The notes: a model not told the origin generated them from the letters alone. Counted from the stretch's first letter, positions 1 through 11,620 are shown. The stretch is 64,000 bases of DNA from Coix lacryma-jobi var. lacryma-jobi (GCA_009763385.1 CM019823.1:93073104-93137103); one strand, 5' to 3'. Numbers and translations are program-made.

Positions 1-2588
1 CGACCTCCAGGTTGGTGTTACACTTGTGCCTATCGGGGTGTGAAACTAGGCCTACCCATATAGGCGTGTGGCTGGACGCGTTCTGACCAAGTTTGGTATC
101 CTATGAAACTACTCAGTATGGCAAACAAGTGTCTCCTAGATAGAGTCCCTCAGCAGGCGAGTCTACCCCAAGATGTTATATCCGCATATAAACATCCCCC
201 ACTTGTCCCCGTCAATTCAAGTTTGCCTTAAGCACATGAACATATCACAGTTGCCCATTATTCAGTCAAATTCACCATATGACATTCGAAACATATAGTC
301 ATCAGTGAGTAATTAATTAGTGTAGATAAAAGTGGGGTTAGGACTTGCCTTCGTTGCAGCTCACAGTTCCCTATTCTTGGTAATCCGGGTTGTCTTCCTC
401 GTGGTAGTCGTCACCTTCTGTCGATCGATTCGACGGAAACGATAAGCACAAACAAAGAAACAAACATCACAAGCAAACATATGTTGAGAAAAAGGGTTAC
501 TCTTAGGTTGGTCACTTTTAGATTATTTTTATAGTATTTTTGGAAGTGGTTTCATAATTTTTGGAGTTAAAACATGAGAGATATGATTTTTATAAGTTTA
601 AACATATAGGTTGGAAATTATTGACTAATTTCTATAATCATTTTTGGGAAACTAATTATTGGGTAAAGTTACTGAGTGCATGTAGTATTTTTAGGAATTT
701 TCCGGAATTTTTCTCTAAAGGGAAATACGATTTCTAGCCTCTTGTGTACACTAGCCGGGTGCACCTAGCATTTTTCTGCGCGACTGTGTGGAGGGTTCCA
801 CGGGTCTTCGGTACTGTTCGGTAGACGTGTACCCCGCTCTCATCAGTTCACGTGGACCAGGCGCACAGAGGAAAGGAAAGGGGGTGAAGACTTGTCCTGC
901 GGTCGATGACGCGTGGGTCCCGCGTGTCGGCCTCGTGTGCTGGCTGACGCGTGGACCTCCCACGTGCTCCCTACCGTGATAGTAAAGGGTGACAGCGTGA
1001 TGTGGGTCCCGGCTGTCAGCCACTGGGGTCGACGGCGTCAGGTGGCGTCGTCGCCTGGCTTGTCGGGAAACAGAGGAAGTTTCCGCCGTCCTCGCCGGAA
1101 TCGGCCTTGCCGGCGGTGTGAACATCCCTTGGATCCATTCAGCCGTAGGATGGTGCTCCACCCGCGTTCCCGCACTCGCCCGTCCGTTGGAAAGGAAGAA
1201 TGAGGCACCGCGTGGGCCTCGGCGGCTCGTCGGAGCTCCTGCGGCGGCGCCGCATTGCCGTGGTGCGCAGATGGGGGTCTTTCCACCCGTGCTTTGGCAC
1301 ATTAGGTGCGTTAGGATGTGTCTGTGTGCTAGTGTGTCCCAAGCTCTCAGACGTGCTCTAGCTGGGGCTCGCCGCGAGCAATGGCGGCTCGTACTGCGGC
1401 TCCCATGGCGGCCGGTCGCTCCGGGCTAGTAGAGGTAGGGGTGAGGAGAGGAAAGGGAAGGAAAGAACTCGGCACTACTTACCCTCACTCCAATTGGGAC
1501 GCAACGGTCTCCAGTGGCTCCAATTTCGCCTTGATTCACCGGGGACGGGACGGCTCCGCTTTGGGGGAAATTGAGAACTAGAGGGAGGGAGGTGGTAGGG
1601 ATGGAATTGGAGTGATGATGCGGTAGGGAAGTCTACTGCGGAGCTCATGGTGGTGCCAATTGGGTGCGGGGTGCTTTTTATAGGCCGACAATGGCGGTGG
1701 CGGCCGGAAGGTCGGTGCCGAGATATTTTCTCTGCGCATTCTCCAGCTCTCGAGGTCCCTTGGTCGCCGTACCCTGCCCTCTGCCGTCCTCCGCGTTGAG
1801 CTAGGTCGGTTTGACGTTGTTTCTTGTCACAGGTAGGGCGGTTCCTCGATAGTTCTTGTCATCGCCATTAATGGCGTCGACAGGATTCGCGGCGGAGTCC
1901 ACTGCTTCTCTTCTTCCTTCACTCGTTTGTGTGTTGTCATCGTGTGGCACAGGATGGCGGTGCCGGGGGAATGGACGCGACGCATCGGTGGAGCCTTCGC
2001 GAGGGTCAGCGGTAACAGAGCCGAGCGGGCCATGGCGTACTGCCCGCTCTGCTTCGTCCTGTCACCAGGAAGGGGACGGAGCTGACTGTAGGGCCCCACA
2101 TGTCATCTATCGAAGGAGAGGAAGGGGGTTTGGGGCTGGCCAGGCCGAGTGTTTGTGCGTTGCCCGCGCAGTGACCTGGGCCGCGGCCCGCACGAGGGCA
2201 AGACGGGGAGGTGGCATAGTTGGCTTTGGCTCGGGCTTTGGCCCAGCCGGAAGGAGTGGAGGGCGCGTTGAGAGGAGCAGGGGAGGACTGGGCCGGAGGG
2301 AGTTGAGGCCCGTGGTCGGTTCTTCCCTTTTTCCTTTTTATATTTCCTTTCCTTTTCTTTCCCTTTGATTCAAATTCCTTTTGGGTTTTGAAATTCAAAC
2401 TGAGTTTTCCAAAAGTTTCCAATTGAGTGTTTCCATATTGCTCAACACAAGTCACACAACCAAACAAGAAAAGATTGTAGTCCTAATTTATTCTAATTAT
2501 GTTTCCTATAAAGGTTAGTCTAGGTCAAGTTTTAATTTAGTTCAAAATTTTAGTGATTTTCAAAACTTGGAAAATTAGGGGTGTCACA
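1..2588 (-). mobile_element. Incomplete gypsy LTR (TGTGACACCCC-start type)
   Basis: The segment ends at 2588 in TGTCACA. Read on the minus strand it therefore starts TGTGACACCCC, the usual beginning of long LTRs in plant chromovirus-type Ty3/gypsy elements. The other LTR end lies outside the window. The interior has AT-rich flanks and GC-rich blocks at about 780-1350 and 1640-2330. Many overlapping short open frames run through the GC-rich blocks on both strands, but none shows a recognisable domain. No primer binding site or polypurine tract is visible, so it could be a solo LTR. The family assignment rests on the LTR terminus alone. Confidence 0.5.
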
Positions 2589-2859
2589 TCCATCGAGGAC
2601 TCTTGCTCCGGGAAATTAAATATAGCAAATCATATGTCTGTTTCGATCGTCTCAACGAGCTCTTCACAATAGTGCACTCTGATTCATCACTTGAGATACT
2701 TTTATATAGTGAAACATTGATTATCCTGCCAAACAAGTGAGAACAACATAACTCGTGGAATTCATTAGATTCAAACCCTACAACTATGCATTATCAAACA
2801 TTTAATATCATTTTATGCATTAGTTGATGGTATAATATTGATTGTAAGGACCGTCAACA
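2589..2859 (-). mobile_element. Terminal remnant of an Athila-like LTR
   Basis: These bases match the right-hand ends (plus reading) of the LTRs at 50352-51663 and 56658-58007, and more weakly those at 23391-25380 and 30915-32849. Shared blocks include the cluster around 'gatcgtctcaacgagctc' and the terminus ACCGTCAACA at 2850-2859. Only the terminal 0.27 kb survives: the gypsy LTR at 1-2588 cuts into it on the left, and CACTA sequence follows on the right. Confidence 0.6.
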
Positions 2860-2862
2860 AGG

Positions 2863-3113
2863 GGCTGCAAGGGAAGTTCACGATAGACTTAACCCAAGCG
2901 ATGGGAATGGAAGTAGTGAATGAAACAGTTGATGACGAGGACGCTGTGGATGAGGTGGTAAATAAGGACTTACAAATGCTAGAACGATTCTGTTTAGGCG
3001 AAGCAAATGACGATGACGTTCCTCCTTCGGATACTGATGAGTACTTAGTCATGGTTGACAGCGATGATGAGACTTATGATCCGACTAATCCCGATGATGT
3101 AGATTATTTCTAA
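2863..3113 (+). pseudogene. Acidic C-terminal ORF fragment in the CACTA element
   Basis: An open frame of roughly 80 codons, highly acidic (runs such as NDDDVPPSDTDEY and DPTNPDDVDYF), ends in TAA at 3111-3113. It lies just upstream of the Transposase_24 exons, where the transposase (TNP2) gene of CACTA elements usually ends, and acidic tails are common there. No catalytic motif remains, because the upstream sequence was lost to the LTR junction at 2859. The TNP2 identity is inferred from position only. Confidence 0.35.
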
Positions 3114-3248
3114 TACATGTAATATTATGTTATATTGTACTACTGTTATGTTAATTTTAATATTCTTAGGGTTTAGGGTTTTATTGATTTTGCATATATT
3201 TCATTATGTTATTTCTAATACAACATTGTATGTTCTTTTTAATTGCAG

Positions 3249-4692
3249 GAGGTCGAGCGAAGATGTCGGGCAGACGTCAGAGGTCGATGAGCTCGCTGTA
3301 CCAGAGCTCGCACTCTGGAGCGGACGGTTTCGCTGTGGAGCCAGCACAGAGAAGGAGGAGGGGCCATTGCCGGAGGGAGTCGACTCCACAGGAGGCGGTT
3401 GAGGAGGAGGTGCCGGCCACGACGGAGGACGAGGCTCAGGCGTACGAGGAGCAGGAGGACGAGCAAGCATATGAGGGGGATGAGGCGGAGGAGCAGGAGG
3501 GTTCGATTGCCTCAGGGGCGTCCACGCCCTACTTGCGAGGTCCCACCAGCCTCCCGGCTCGACCGATACCACATCACCAATGCCCAGTGATCCGCCCCAT
3601 TGAACAAAGGTACATGTTCTAACTACTTGTTCATATGATATGTTTAAAATTGAAATAGAAACTAATAATCTTTCTGAATCACTTGTGCAGGCACTAGGAG
3701 TTTGTGGAGGGTTGCAACCGCAAACCCAACCGCATCCTGGGTCTCCTGTGCCACCGGCACTACCCCGACATAGTACAGTATGCCGGGAGGATGGAGCTGG
3801 CCTACACCTTTGACCATTGCACCGTCGCCCTAGACCCACAATACCCCAACAAGGCGGCGAGGGTCAAAGCTGAGTTTGGGTAAGTCTTCATCACACAACA
3901 TCGCATTCACTGTTCTTACCTTGAATTAATTAGTGGTTCCATTGCGTCTGTATGCAGGACTTCTACAAGTGCGAGAAGGGGAATGAGGCATAGGCGGAGG
4001 TGGTGCAAACCAGGGCCTGCAGAAAGCTCATCACCGACATCATCTACGAGGTGAGACTGTAGGCCATCATCACCTACAATGCCACGATCGAAGGACGGAA
4101 GGTGACGAAGGCCGAGGCGAGAGGCATGGCGATGAGCCAGACGCTGTACATTCATGTAAGTGATTCTTTTTAGATTAAGCTATGCTCATTTGATCTGATG
4201 CTTATATGTGAAATACTTGATGACGTGCAGATGGTCTCCCAATGGTGCTAGTTGTATCCCGAGTGCTGGGAGAAGATCGTGGATCGATGGCTATCCGAAG
4301 AGTGGAGCGCCCAGCACACCGAAGCCTGGGAGGCGTGTCTACAGATGCCAGGTGTACCACACCACCAGGGCAATCGCAACCTCGCCGAGTACGCACAAGC
4401 TTGGGTACATGAAAGACATTATGTATTCTAATGCTCAAATGTTGTCTGATTACTAATCATCTTGTTGTCTTCCTCGCAGACGTCATCACACGGTGGCCAG
4501 CGTTGCTACACGTTCATGGCATACGCCATGTCCCACAAGGGCAAGGCCACCACATCGGAGACCTCCTACAACCCCGATGACCCCCCCCCCCCTCCGAGGC
4601 GTACAACAACTCCAGTGTCCACACCCGCCTCACTGACTACACAGATGCGACAAGGGCGGTCTATGAGGCCAACTTTGATCCGAGCGTCCTCC
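3249..4692 (+). pseudogene. Transposase_24 (Ptta/En/Spm) pseudogene, five exons
   Basis: CACTA elements carry this accessory protein alongside TNP2. Five exons can be drawn with GT/AG borders: 3249-3609, 3691-3879, 3958-4155, 4231-4404 and 4480-4692. The joined product shows the family's features: an ACRKLITDIIYEVRL block, a conserved WEKIVDRWLSEEW segment and the HHQGNRNLAEYAQAW motif. Three in-frame TAG codons (3991, 4060, 4249) break it. One stands where relatives have Gln ('IRFQ'). The last exon is cut at about 4692 by the Copia junction, and the C-terminal coiled region resumes at 32850. It is non-functional. Confidence 0.75.
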
Positions 4693-5496
4693 TCCGCGGC
4701 GACGGTTCATGCGGTTGTTGTGGAACCACGAGAACCGGTTGGCAAGCAGAGCCAACTCGTCGTCTCCCAAAGACTCCAACTGCTCCTCTGTGACAGAAAG
4801 AAGGGAATGCAAAGCAAAGCCTCCAGAGGGGTTAGCAGAAGATCCAGAAAGCAAAGCCATCGACGAGCTAGAAGGATTTTCATAAGAAGCCCTCGCCATG
4901 GCATCGATTTCACTGGACTTGAGCTTACTGAAGAACTCGTCGCACGTGAGGGTCTCATAGTTAGGCGATTTGATGATCCCCTGAACCTTGGAATCCCACA
5001 CCGACCGATCAAGAGTATGCAAAAGCTTCAAAGCCCTCTCATGATCGTCGAAAGGCAACAACTCCTTGTTAGCCCTCATCCTGTTGACAATCACCTGAAA
5101 GCAAGCGAATAAACTTTCTATGCTCTCGCCAGGCATATGTCGAAAGTTCTCATACTCTCGCTTGAATGACTCATAGAGATGGGTTTTGACTTGAGAGGTT
5201 CCCTCATGAAAGGGCATGAGGGTAGCCCAAATCTCCCGAGCCGTAGCGAGGTGAGAAACACGATCAAACTCACTCATGCTCAGGCATGAGAAAAGAGCAT
5301 TACGTGCTCGGCTATTGGCATCGTGCTCATCGATCTGATGCTGAGTCACACGAGCAGCTAAGACAACGTAATCGGCAGAGTTGCAAATATCCCAAATGGA
5401 AGCACCCAAACTCTGCAGATAGGCCGACATGCGTATCTTCCAATACGCATAGTTCGTTCCATCGAAAAACGGCGGTTTGCCCACGCCGCGATCCAT
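4693..5496 (-). pseudogene. Copia gag, 5' fragment of the tandem second copy
   Basis: The frame starts MDRGVGKPPFFDGTNYAYW and carries the UBN2-type gag domain, nearly identical to the copy at 20521-21237. It keeps Gln (CAG, 4782-4780) where the other copy has TAG. The gag sequence ends in a Gly/Arg-rich stretch (RRRGGGR) just before the CCHC knuckle. There it joins CACTA sequence, and the frame runs on without meaning. Its PBS is at 5546-5558. Confidence 0.8.
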
Positions 5497-5545
5497 GTCG
5501 CCTTCTGTGGATCTGGAACCGGCTAAGGTGGAAGATCCTTAACCC

Positions 5546-5558
5546 GCTCCGATACCAA
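5546..5558 (-). other. Primer binding site (tRNA-iMet type), SIRE-like Copia
   Basis: On the minus strand this reads TTGGTATCGGAGC, one base off the usual initiator-Met PBS (TGGTATCAGAGC). It sits one base after the LTR end. An equivalent site is at 21287-21299. Confidence 0.75.
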
Positions 5559-5559
5559 T

Positions 5560-7627
5560 TGAAGGACCGAGAATGCAATAGCAAGGCGACCATAGGGGGG
5601 TTGAATGGGAGCTCAAAAATTTCTCTCAAAACTTTGGCCTATTGTCCCCAAAATCAACCCCCGAAAGCTTCGATCGAAACCGTGATGCCCACGACCCTTG
5701 GAAGAGGGTGGATGATCCCTAGGATCACAACGAGGCACCACAAAGCGATAGCAAACCAAACGGCAAAAGCACCGGATCATGTTCGACCCTCAAAGACCAA
5801 GTCCCGAACGTAGATAGACGGCTACGTCGAGAAATCCCCAAATACCGATGCTGACAAGTAGCAAAGATACCTAGAGAGGTTCCTTGGTCAACTACAAGGC
5901 CAAACGAGAAGTCCGAAAACCAAGCGAGGAAGCCGGGAGAGCAAACGCACAAAACCGGAAGCTACAGCAGGGTCCCGGACTGTCCGGACTGCAGGTCCCG
6001 GACTGTCCGCGAGGAAGGCCCGGACTGTCCGCCGGCAAAATCCTCAAAACCGCAAGTCTGCTGAAGTCTCCTAGACGGTTCCCGGACTGTCCGCAACTTT
6101 GAACTGTGGACTGTCAGACGGTCAACCGAAACCAAATCAGCCGAAGAAACAGCCACTGATCCGGCTGCTCCCCGATGCCCGGACTGTCCGCTGGTCAGGT
6201 GGCGGACTGTCCGCGGCTGTCCAGTGAGGGTGATTTTGATCGCCCTTCACCCAAATCACTCCCAAATCGATTCAAACCAAAATCCCTTGATCCCAAACCT
6301 GGAGAGGATGATCACGAGGTAGTTAGGAGACTATCCCCAAGAAATCATCCGCTCAAATCAACTCAATCAACGGGAAATCGAAGGGGAAGGTGTATGAACC
6401 GAAAAAGCGCCACGAAAATGAAATCAACCCGATCTACTTGTTCGGGAGAAGTCAGATGAATTCCTTTGGTCGAGATGACCTCCTCACTATAAAGAACAAG
6501 TTGATTCAAACGGATTTCGCAAAGACGCAATAGAGAGGGAGATCGAGTGACGGGAAAATCGCGAAGAAACGAAGAACACGAAGAACACGAACCAAAATGC
6601 GAATCAACACATCGATCTGCAACCATGTGGCTACCACACGCTACAACAGTGAGGTTACGGCCTCACTTCCTCAAAATCTTCAGTACATAGAGGTATGATT
6701 CTCTGCGGATCTTAGCTAGCTACAGCAGGGGATTGGGAGAGCAGGAATCCCTAGAAGCAAAGAGCAAATGACTGAGATAGATGGGGAGGTGGGTGTCTCC
6801 CCCTACTTATCCTAATTCTAACTATTCCTAATTTCCACTCTACCCCTAACTACTTACAGAGTGAACTAGCTAAACCCTAAGGTTATTCTGGACCAACTCG
6901 ATGGTAGGTGGATCCGACGGCCACGCTCGCACAACTCGTAGCGTTGCCTCGACGCAACCTCCCGATTGCCGCCACGTGCCGCCACCGCTCTGCGTCCTTT
7001 TCCTGGACGTCGCACCCCCGGTTCTGTGGCCCAAACCGGGAAACCAGCCTTCACAGCCAACCCCCGGTTTTGAGGCCCAAACCGGGAAACCAGCCCACGT
7101 AGCCTGAGTTTTGTGGCCCAAACTCAGCAAACCCGCAACACCCAGGTTTTGAGGCCCAAACCTGGAAACCGTCCTCAGCCCGAGTTTTGTGGCCAAACTC
7201 GGAAACCATCCGCGCCCAGGTTTTGAGGCCCAAACCTGGAAACCGTCCACCCGATGGTTTTTCTCTGGCTCTACCACCAAACCGAAGCTGTAGAGGGGAT
7301 GCACCGCCCGTGCACCCCGTCCACCGACACGTGTCCCCAGGTCCTCGACCCGAGCAACACCGTGCCCGCAAGTCTCCGCTCGTCGCTGTCCCAGGCTGCC
7401 AGCCACCACAGCTGATCCTCGGGCCACTGGTCCCTCAGTCCAAGCCTCACGTCTGCCCTTCGCCACTCTCGGTCCCTCGGCACGGCACGTCTCTACTTGA
7501 CCTTCACCTTGCCTCTGATCACTGTCTTCGTGCTCGACACCTGCACAACACAAGCCAAAGAACATGCGATCAAACCCATTGACAATCACTTATCACTCGA
7601 GACTCGGCATACACCCATGTATCCGCA
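5560..7627 (-). repeat. SIRE-like LTR, shared between two tandem copies
   Basis: 2068 bp; on the minus strand it begins TGCGGATACATGGG and ends GGTCCTTCA. It is closely similar along its length to 21301-23389, and more distantly to 58179-60239. A polypurine tract flanks its upstream side (7628-7640) and a PBS its downstream side (5546-5558). It contains six perfect CGGACTGTCCG copies (5976-6213) and a six-member stem-loop array (7016-7239). Confidence 0.85.
7016..7239. repeat. Array of six stem-loops with covarying arms
   Basis: Six units each have an 8-nt arm, a 7-8 nt loop of the form TG(A/T)GGCC(C) and a complementary arm. Left arms are CCCGGTTT (7063-7070), CTGAGTTT (7104-7111), CCAGGTTT (7142-7149 and 7216-7223), CCGAGTTT (7180-7187), and CCCGGTTC at 7017-7024 with one mismatch. 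Each right arm matches its own left arm. Arrays at 22778-23000 and 58662-58871 are homologous. Confidence 0.85.
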
Positions 7628-9050
7628 ATCTCCCCCTTGATGAGTGCATTGTCATCTACACACACAAATCATAATGGAAATAGAAGGAGGAAGAAGGAGA
7701 AGAGAGAACTCGACCAAATGACCCAAAAGCATAGCAAAGCCGAAGAAGGTCAAGTGGAAAGAGCAGAACAACTTGGTTCCCAAAGACATGGGCAACGGCT
7801 CAACGCAACCATGCAAAGCAAAGCTAGCCCTCAAGAAGAGGTAGAACAGGCTCAACACCGCTAGCAGGAAAACTCGACACCAATTGGAAAATCAACTGAA
7901 CATCAAGCAAAACAAAGCTAGCCCTCAAGAAGAGGTAGAACAGGCTCAACACCGCTAGCAAATACCAATTTGAAAAATCGAAGCAAAATGCTAGTCCCTC
8001 AAGATAGAGGCACAGAGGCTCAACACAACTAGCAGAGAAAGCTCGAAACCAAAACTTTACGGTCAAACTCCCCCTCGAATAGTGCACACAACTAAAACAC
8101 TTCCTCTTAGTTGGACTCAAGGAAGCATTTGATTTGCAAATTCTCCCCCTTAGTTGAAAATGCACCATCAAGCAAAAGGAACCGAAAGCAATTTTCTCCC
8201 CCTCAGAAAATGCACCATCAAAAGTGCCAACAAGAGAAATTCTCCCCCTTCCAAAATGCATATGAGTCACAATGCAAGTTAGCAGCTTCAGGAATATAGT
8301 CAAGAGAATGCAAAGATGCTCTACACAGTATAAGTCCAATGACGCAACTGAAGCACACATGCTAGCAAAGGCTCAAACTGATCACCAAATATGAAATATG
8401 AACATATGAGGAAGGTGAGCAATTTTAGCCAAAAAGGAGTCACCATCAAAATAGCACTTAGACAAGTATAGACAGGAAGTCAAACAAGTGTTAAACATGT
8501 ATACAAGGTGAACTACCCCTAGCAAAGTTCAATCATCATGCTATAGAATGACACATAGACTTGTGTATCCAGATTTTATCGGAGTTGCAGCGGTTGAATT
8601 ACACAAGTTCAAGTTTTAGCATGTGATTACGAGAGGTTGATAGCTTGTCTTGCCTAACTTTTCAACTGTGCGAAGCCTATGCAGAAGCAATTAGAAGCTT
8701 AAAGCAACAGTTTCGGTCATACACTACACAACTCAAGTTTAACTCAAAGTGTAATGAGAAACAGTCTCGAAACTGTGATGTGTTGACAAGCAATCCCATC
8801 TCGATCTTTCTAATTCACTTAACTTGGTTCAAATTAAAGGCAGTATATGAACAGACCAAGCAAGTGATAGACTCAGAACTAGAGACATAGCAACCTAGCA
8901 TATATGAAAAGCACAAGTGTGATTTCAACATAATCTACAAAGGCTAGTTGCATATCTCGATGGTGAACTTTTTTAGGTTTTAAGTTCTTTAGACAAGTTT
9001 CACCAATATAAAAATAGCTCAGCTCATAGTATGGATTAGTGATCAGAAGG
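7628..9050 (-). other. Non-coding 3' region of the SIRE-like Copia element
   Basis: About 1.4 kb between the inserted gypsy complex and the LTR. On the minus strand it ends in a polypurine tract (CATCAAGGGGGAGA) directly before the LTR. Four more GGGGGAG tracts lie at about 8062, 8145, 8196 and 8242. A near-repeat of 'ccctcaagaagaggtagaac' occurs at 7828 and 7920. SIRE-type elements carry an env-like ORF in this place. I see only interrupted frames here and no clear protein. Confidence 0.6.
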
Positions 9051-9320
9051 TGTCAGTGTTTCGAACCTGGGGGTATGACACCAACGAGTAATATGATCGC
9101 GTGCTCTCTTCCTGGATGGTGATGCAAGATGACACAAGGATTTATCCTGGTTCGGGCAAAGAGGGCCCTACGTCCAGCGGGGGAGGAGGTTCTCGTATTA
9201 TTTGCACCTCAGTGCTTGTACAAGGGCGAATACAAGCTCAGTGAGCGTCGACCGGAGTCCGGACTCGTGTATGTGTGTGTGTGGACTCGTGCGTTGTCTC
9301 TTTGCGCGAAGGGCCCTGGC
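9051..9320 (-). repeat. LTR fragment of the TAT-type gypsy element
   Basis: It matches 12323-12595 from the terminus TGTCAGTGTTTCGAACC up to 'gggccctggc', then diverges abruptly. The rest of the LTR is missing. Confidence 0.75.
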
Positions 9321-11044
9321 TCGGTTCTTTGAAGAGGATGTGGGGCTTCCCCCAGCAGCGTCCTCGGCTCCTGAAGACCCCTCGGTGATTGCTCCTGTGG
9401 ACGAGCCTCAAGAGGAGAGACAAAGTTAGTTTGGGCCACCGAGCCCTTGCGTTGTGTCCTCCGTGGGGGGATATTTTTGTAAGAAAGAACATGCTCGCAG
9501 CCCTCGAGGCCTAATGTAAAAACATTTTCGCATTTCGCTCCTTGTTGCCTGTTTTGAAAAAGCGAGTGAAAACGTAAGTCTCGGGGGCGTCGGAGGAGTG
9601 GGAAAGACTCCATCAAGGGCTTTTGGGGTGAGAGCCCGAGACGATATTGAAACATCTTTGCGCTCGAGTTTTCTTATTTTTCTTTGCCTGAGTTTTGCTT
9701 CGACTAAGTTTTCGACACAGATTTGAGTCCTTCGAGGGTGGGAGCGAGTGGAGGTACCGTAGCCCGGGGGCGTAGGCGAGCTCCCGTCTCGACACCCTTG
9801 ACCCTTAGGGAGCCCAAGGTGTTTTCTTCTTAGTCGTGAGGCACGTTCGAGGCATAGAAAAATAAAATAACGTCGAGTTTAGTAAGAAACGTGCGAGGTT
9901 ATTAGGAACTTAGGGGGGATCCCCTGGTTAGCCCCCAAGGGAGTCTTGACTCTGATTAGACAGAGTCGAGGCTACCTCTGTTTTGAACAAAATAAAGAAC
10001 TTGGAAATGAACTTTTATTCATTCATGATGCGATGTTTGTACAAAATATGAGAAATGTACGAAGCCTCGAGGCTTTAGGGATAGAAAACGACGTAGCTGT
10101 TCGATGTTCCGAGCTGGAGTCGGGCTCGGGATTGTCGGGGGAGATTGACCGAACTCCTTGGTTGTGCGCATGGCAAGGGCGAAGTTGGAGCTTCCATCGA
10201 AGTCACTAGTCGATGCGCCAACCGTCGCGGGGTTGTTTGCTGGTGACGCCCTTGGTTGTTTGTCCTCAGACGTAGTACCGTCGAGGTCCCGTTGGAGGTT
10301 TCACGGGTACTCGACCGAATGCAACAGCGCCACGTCCCGGGTCCCGTCGAGTTGGTCCAGGGTGGCCGAGGCTTCCTGCACATTCTGTATTAGATTATTT
10401 GAAGTTTAATCAAGGAAAGAACACTGCGTCCTTCTTGTTGATTTTACGAAAACTTCTCCTTAGCCTCTGCCCCGCGTTTCTGTCCCATTGTCACGTCGTG
10501 CTCTTTGGTGCGGTCGGCAAAGGAGACCGTAGCCTTTCGCAGGCGATAGGTTCGCTCCTTGCCTGCTTTGGCATGACCCCTGAGGATCAGCCGTCCCTCG
10601 AGGTTTGTCATGACTTTGGAAAACGGAGCGACAGTGTCGTAGGCTTGTGTTTTTTCTTAGCGTGCCCGCGTTTGTTTCTTCCTTTACTTGAACCTGAGGA
10701 GCTCGATCTACGGGCCGTGTCTCGGTTCTGCGGATGGGCCGGTGCCGTTAGCCGTCGGAGGCGTCAGGCGGCCGGGACCCGGTCCGCTTTCTCGAAGACC
10801 CGACCCACGTCCCTTGCTCCTCTGGTTCTTATTCGGGATGAAGCAAACGCGGACGCGGGCATTTTAATCATTGTTTTCGCAAACGTTGGCCTTTTTAAGA
10901 AACAGAACGGAAAACGAAACGTTAGAAAGAGGAACTTAGCTTTTTAGATCGCGGAGAGGGATGTTGTTCCTCCTTGTTCGAAACGGTCCTGCGTTTATCG
11001 TCCTGATGCCGGGGAGGGGAGGGCCCCCCGGCGTTGTTGCTGGT
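9321..11044. other. Non-coding internal region of the gypsy complex
   Basis: A GC-rich stretch with recurring 'gcctcgaggc' and 'agcccc(c)gag' blocks, like those at 13863-14100. A short plus frame to 9429 and others are open, but none has a recognisable domain. I see no gene here. Confidence 0.5.
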
Positions 11045-11620
11045 GGCGGCGTCATGGGGCCTCGAGGCTAGGCCTCGAGGAAGGCCCGCTGGCGCCCTCT
11101 GAACTTGTTGCGCGGTCGTTGGCGGCGTCGCGGGGCCTCGAGGCTAGGCCTCGAGGAAGGTCCGTTGGCGCCCTCTTGCGCAGTCGTTGGCGGCGACGCG
11201 GGGCCTCGAGGCTAGGCCTCGAGGAAGGCCCGTTGGCGCCCTTTTGTGCAGTCATTGGCGGCGTCGCGGGGCCTTGAGGCTAGGCCCCGGGGAAGGCCCG
11301 TTGGCGCCCTTTTACGCAGTCGTTGGCGGCGTCGCGGGGCCTCGAGGCTAGGCCTCGAGGGAGGCCCGTTGGCGCCCTTTTGCGCAGTCGTTGGCGGCGT
11401 CGCGGGGCCTCGAGGCTAGGCCTCGAGGAAGGCCCGTTGGCGCCCTCTTGCGCAGTTGTTGGCGGCGTCGCGGGGCCTCGAGGCTAGGCCTCGAGGAAGG
11501 CTCGTTGGCGCCCTCTTGCGCAGTTGTTGGCGGCGTCACGGGGCCTTGAGGCTAGGCCTCGAGGAAGGCTCGTTGGCGCCCTTTTGCACAGTCGTTGGCG
11601 GCGTCACGACTGGACGAGGA
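11045..11620. repeat. 68-bp minisatellite, about eight units
   Basis: The block 'ggggcctcgaggctaggcc' recurs at about 11057, 11133, 11200, 11268, 11336, 11404, 11472 and 11540. The last five intervals are exactly 68 bp. Most units carry two CCTCGAGG palindromes a few bases apart, followed by 'gttggcgccc'. Confidence 0.9.

Larger units (their letters stand above)
2860..4692 (+). mobile_element. CACTA (En/Spm) transposon, left part
   Basis: This holds the 5' part of a Transposase_24-type gene. The rest of that gene, together with a CACTA terminus, lies at 32850-33744. About 28 kb of retroelements now separates the halves. The left terminal inverted repeat is not seen, because an Athila-like LTR remnant adjoins at 2859. 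Confidence 0.65.

Noticed and set aside
751..2467. Long overlapping open frames on both strands in GC-rich sequence
   Set aside because: Several frames are open at once, with Arg/Pro/Gly-rich products and no domain. High GC content in an LTR explains them.
9129..9429. Short plus-strand frames repeated at 9129, 12401 and 15672 as a gene family
   Set aside because: They are the same LTR segment read in the antisense direction, without coding features.
11045..11620. CRISPR-like array
   Set aside because: Units are contiguous minisatellite copies without unique spacers, and the sequence is plant nuclear.
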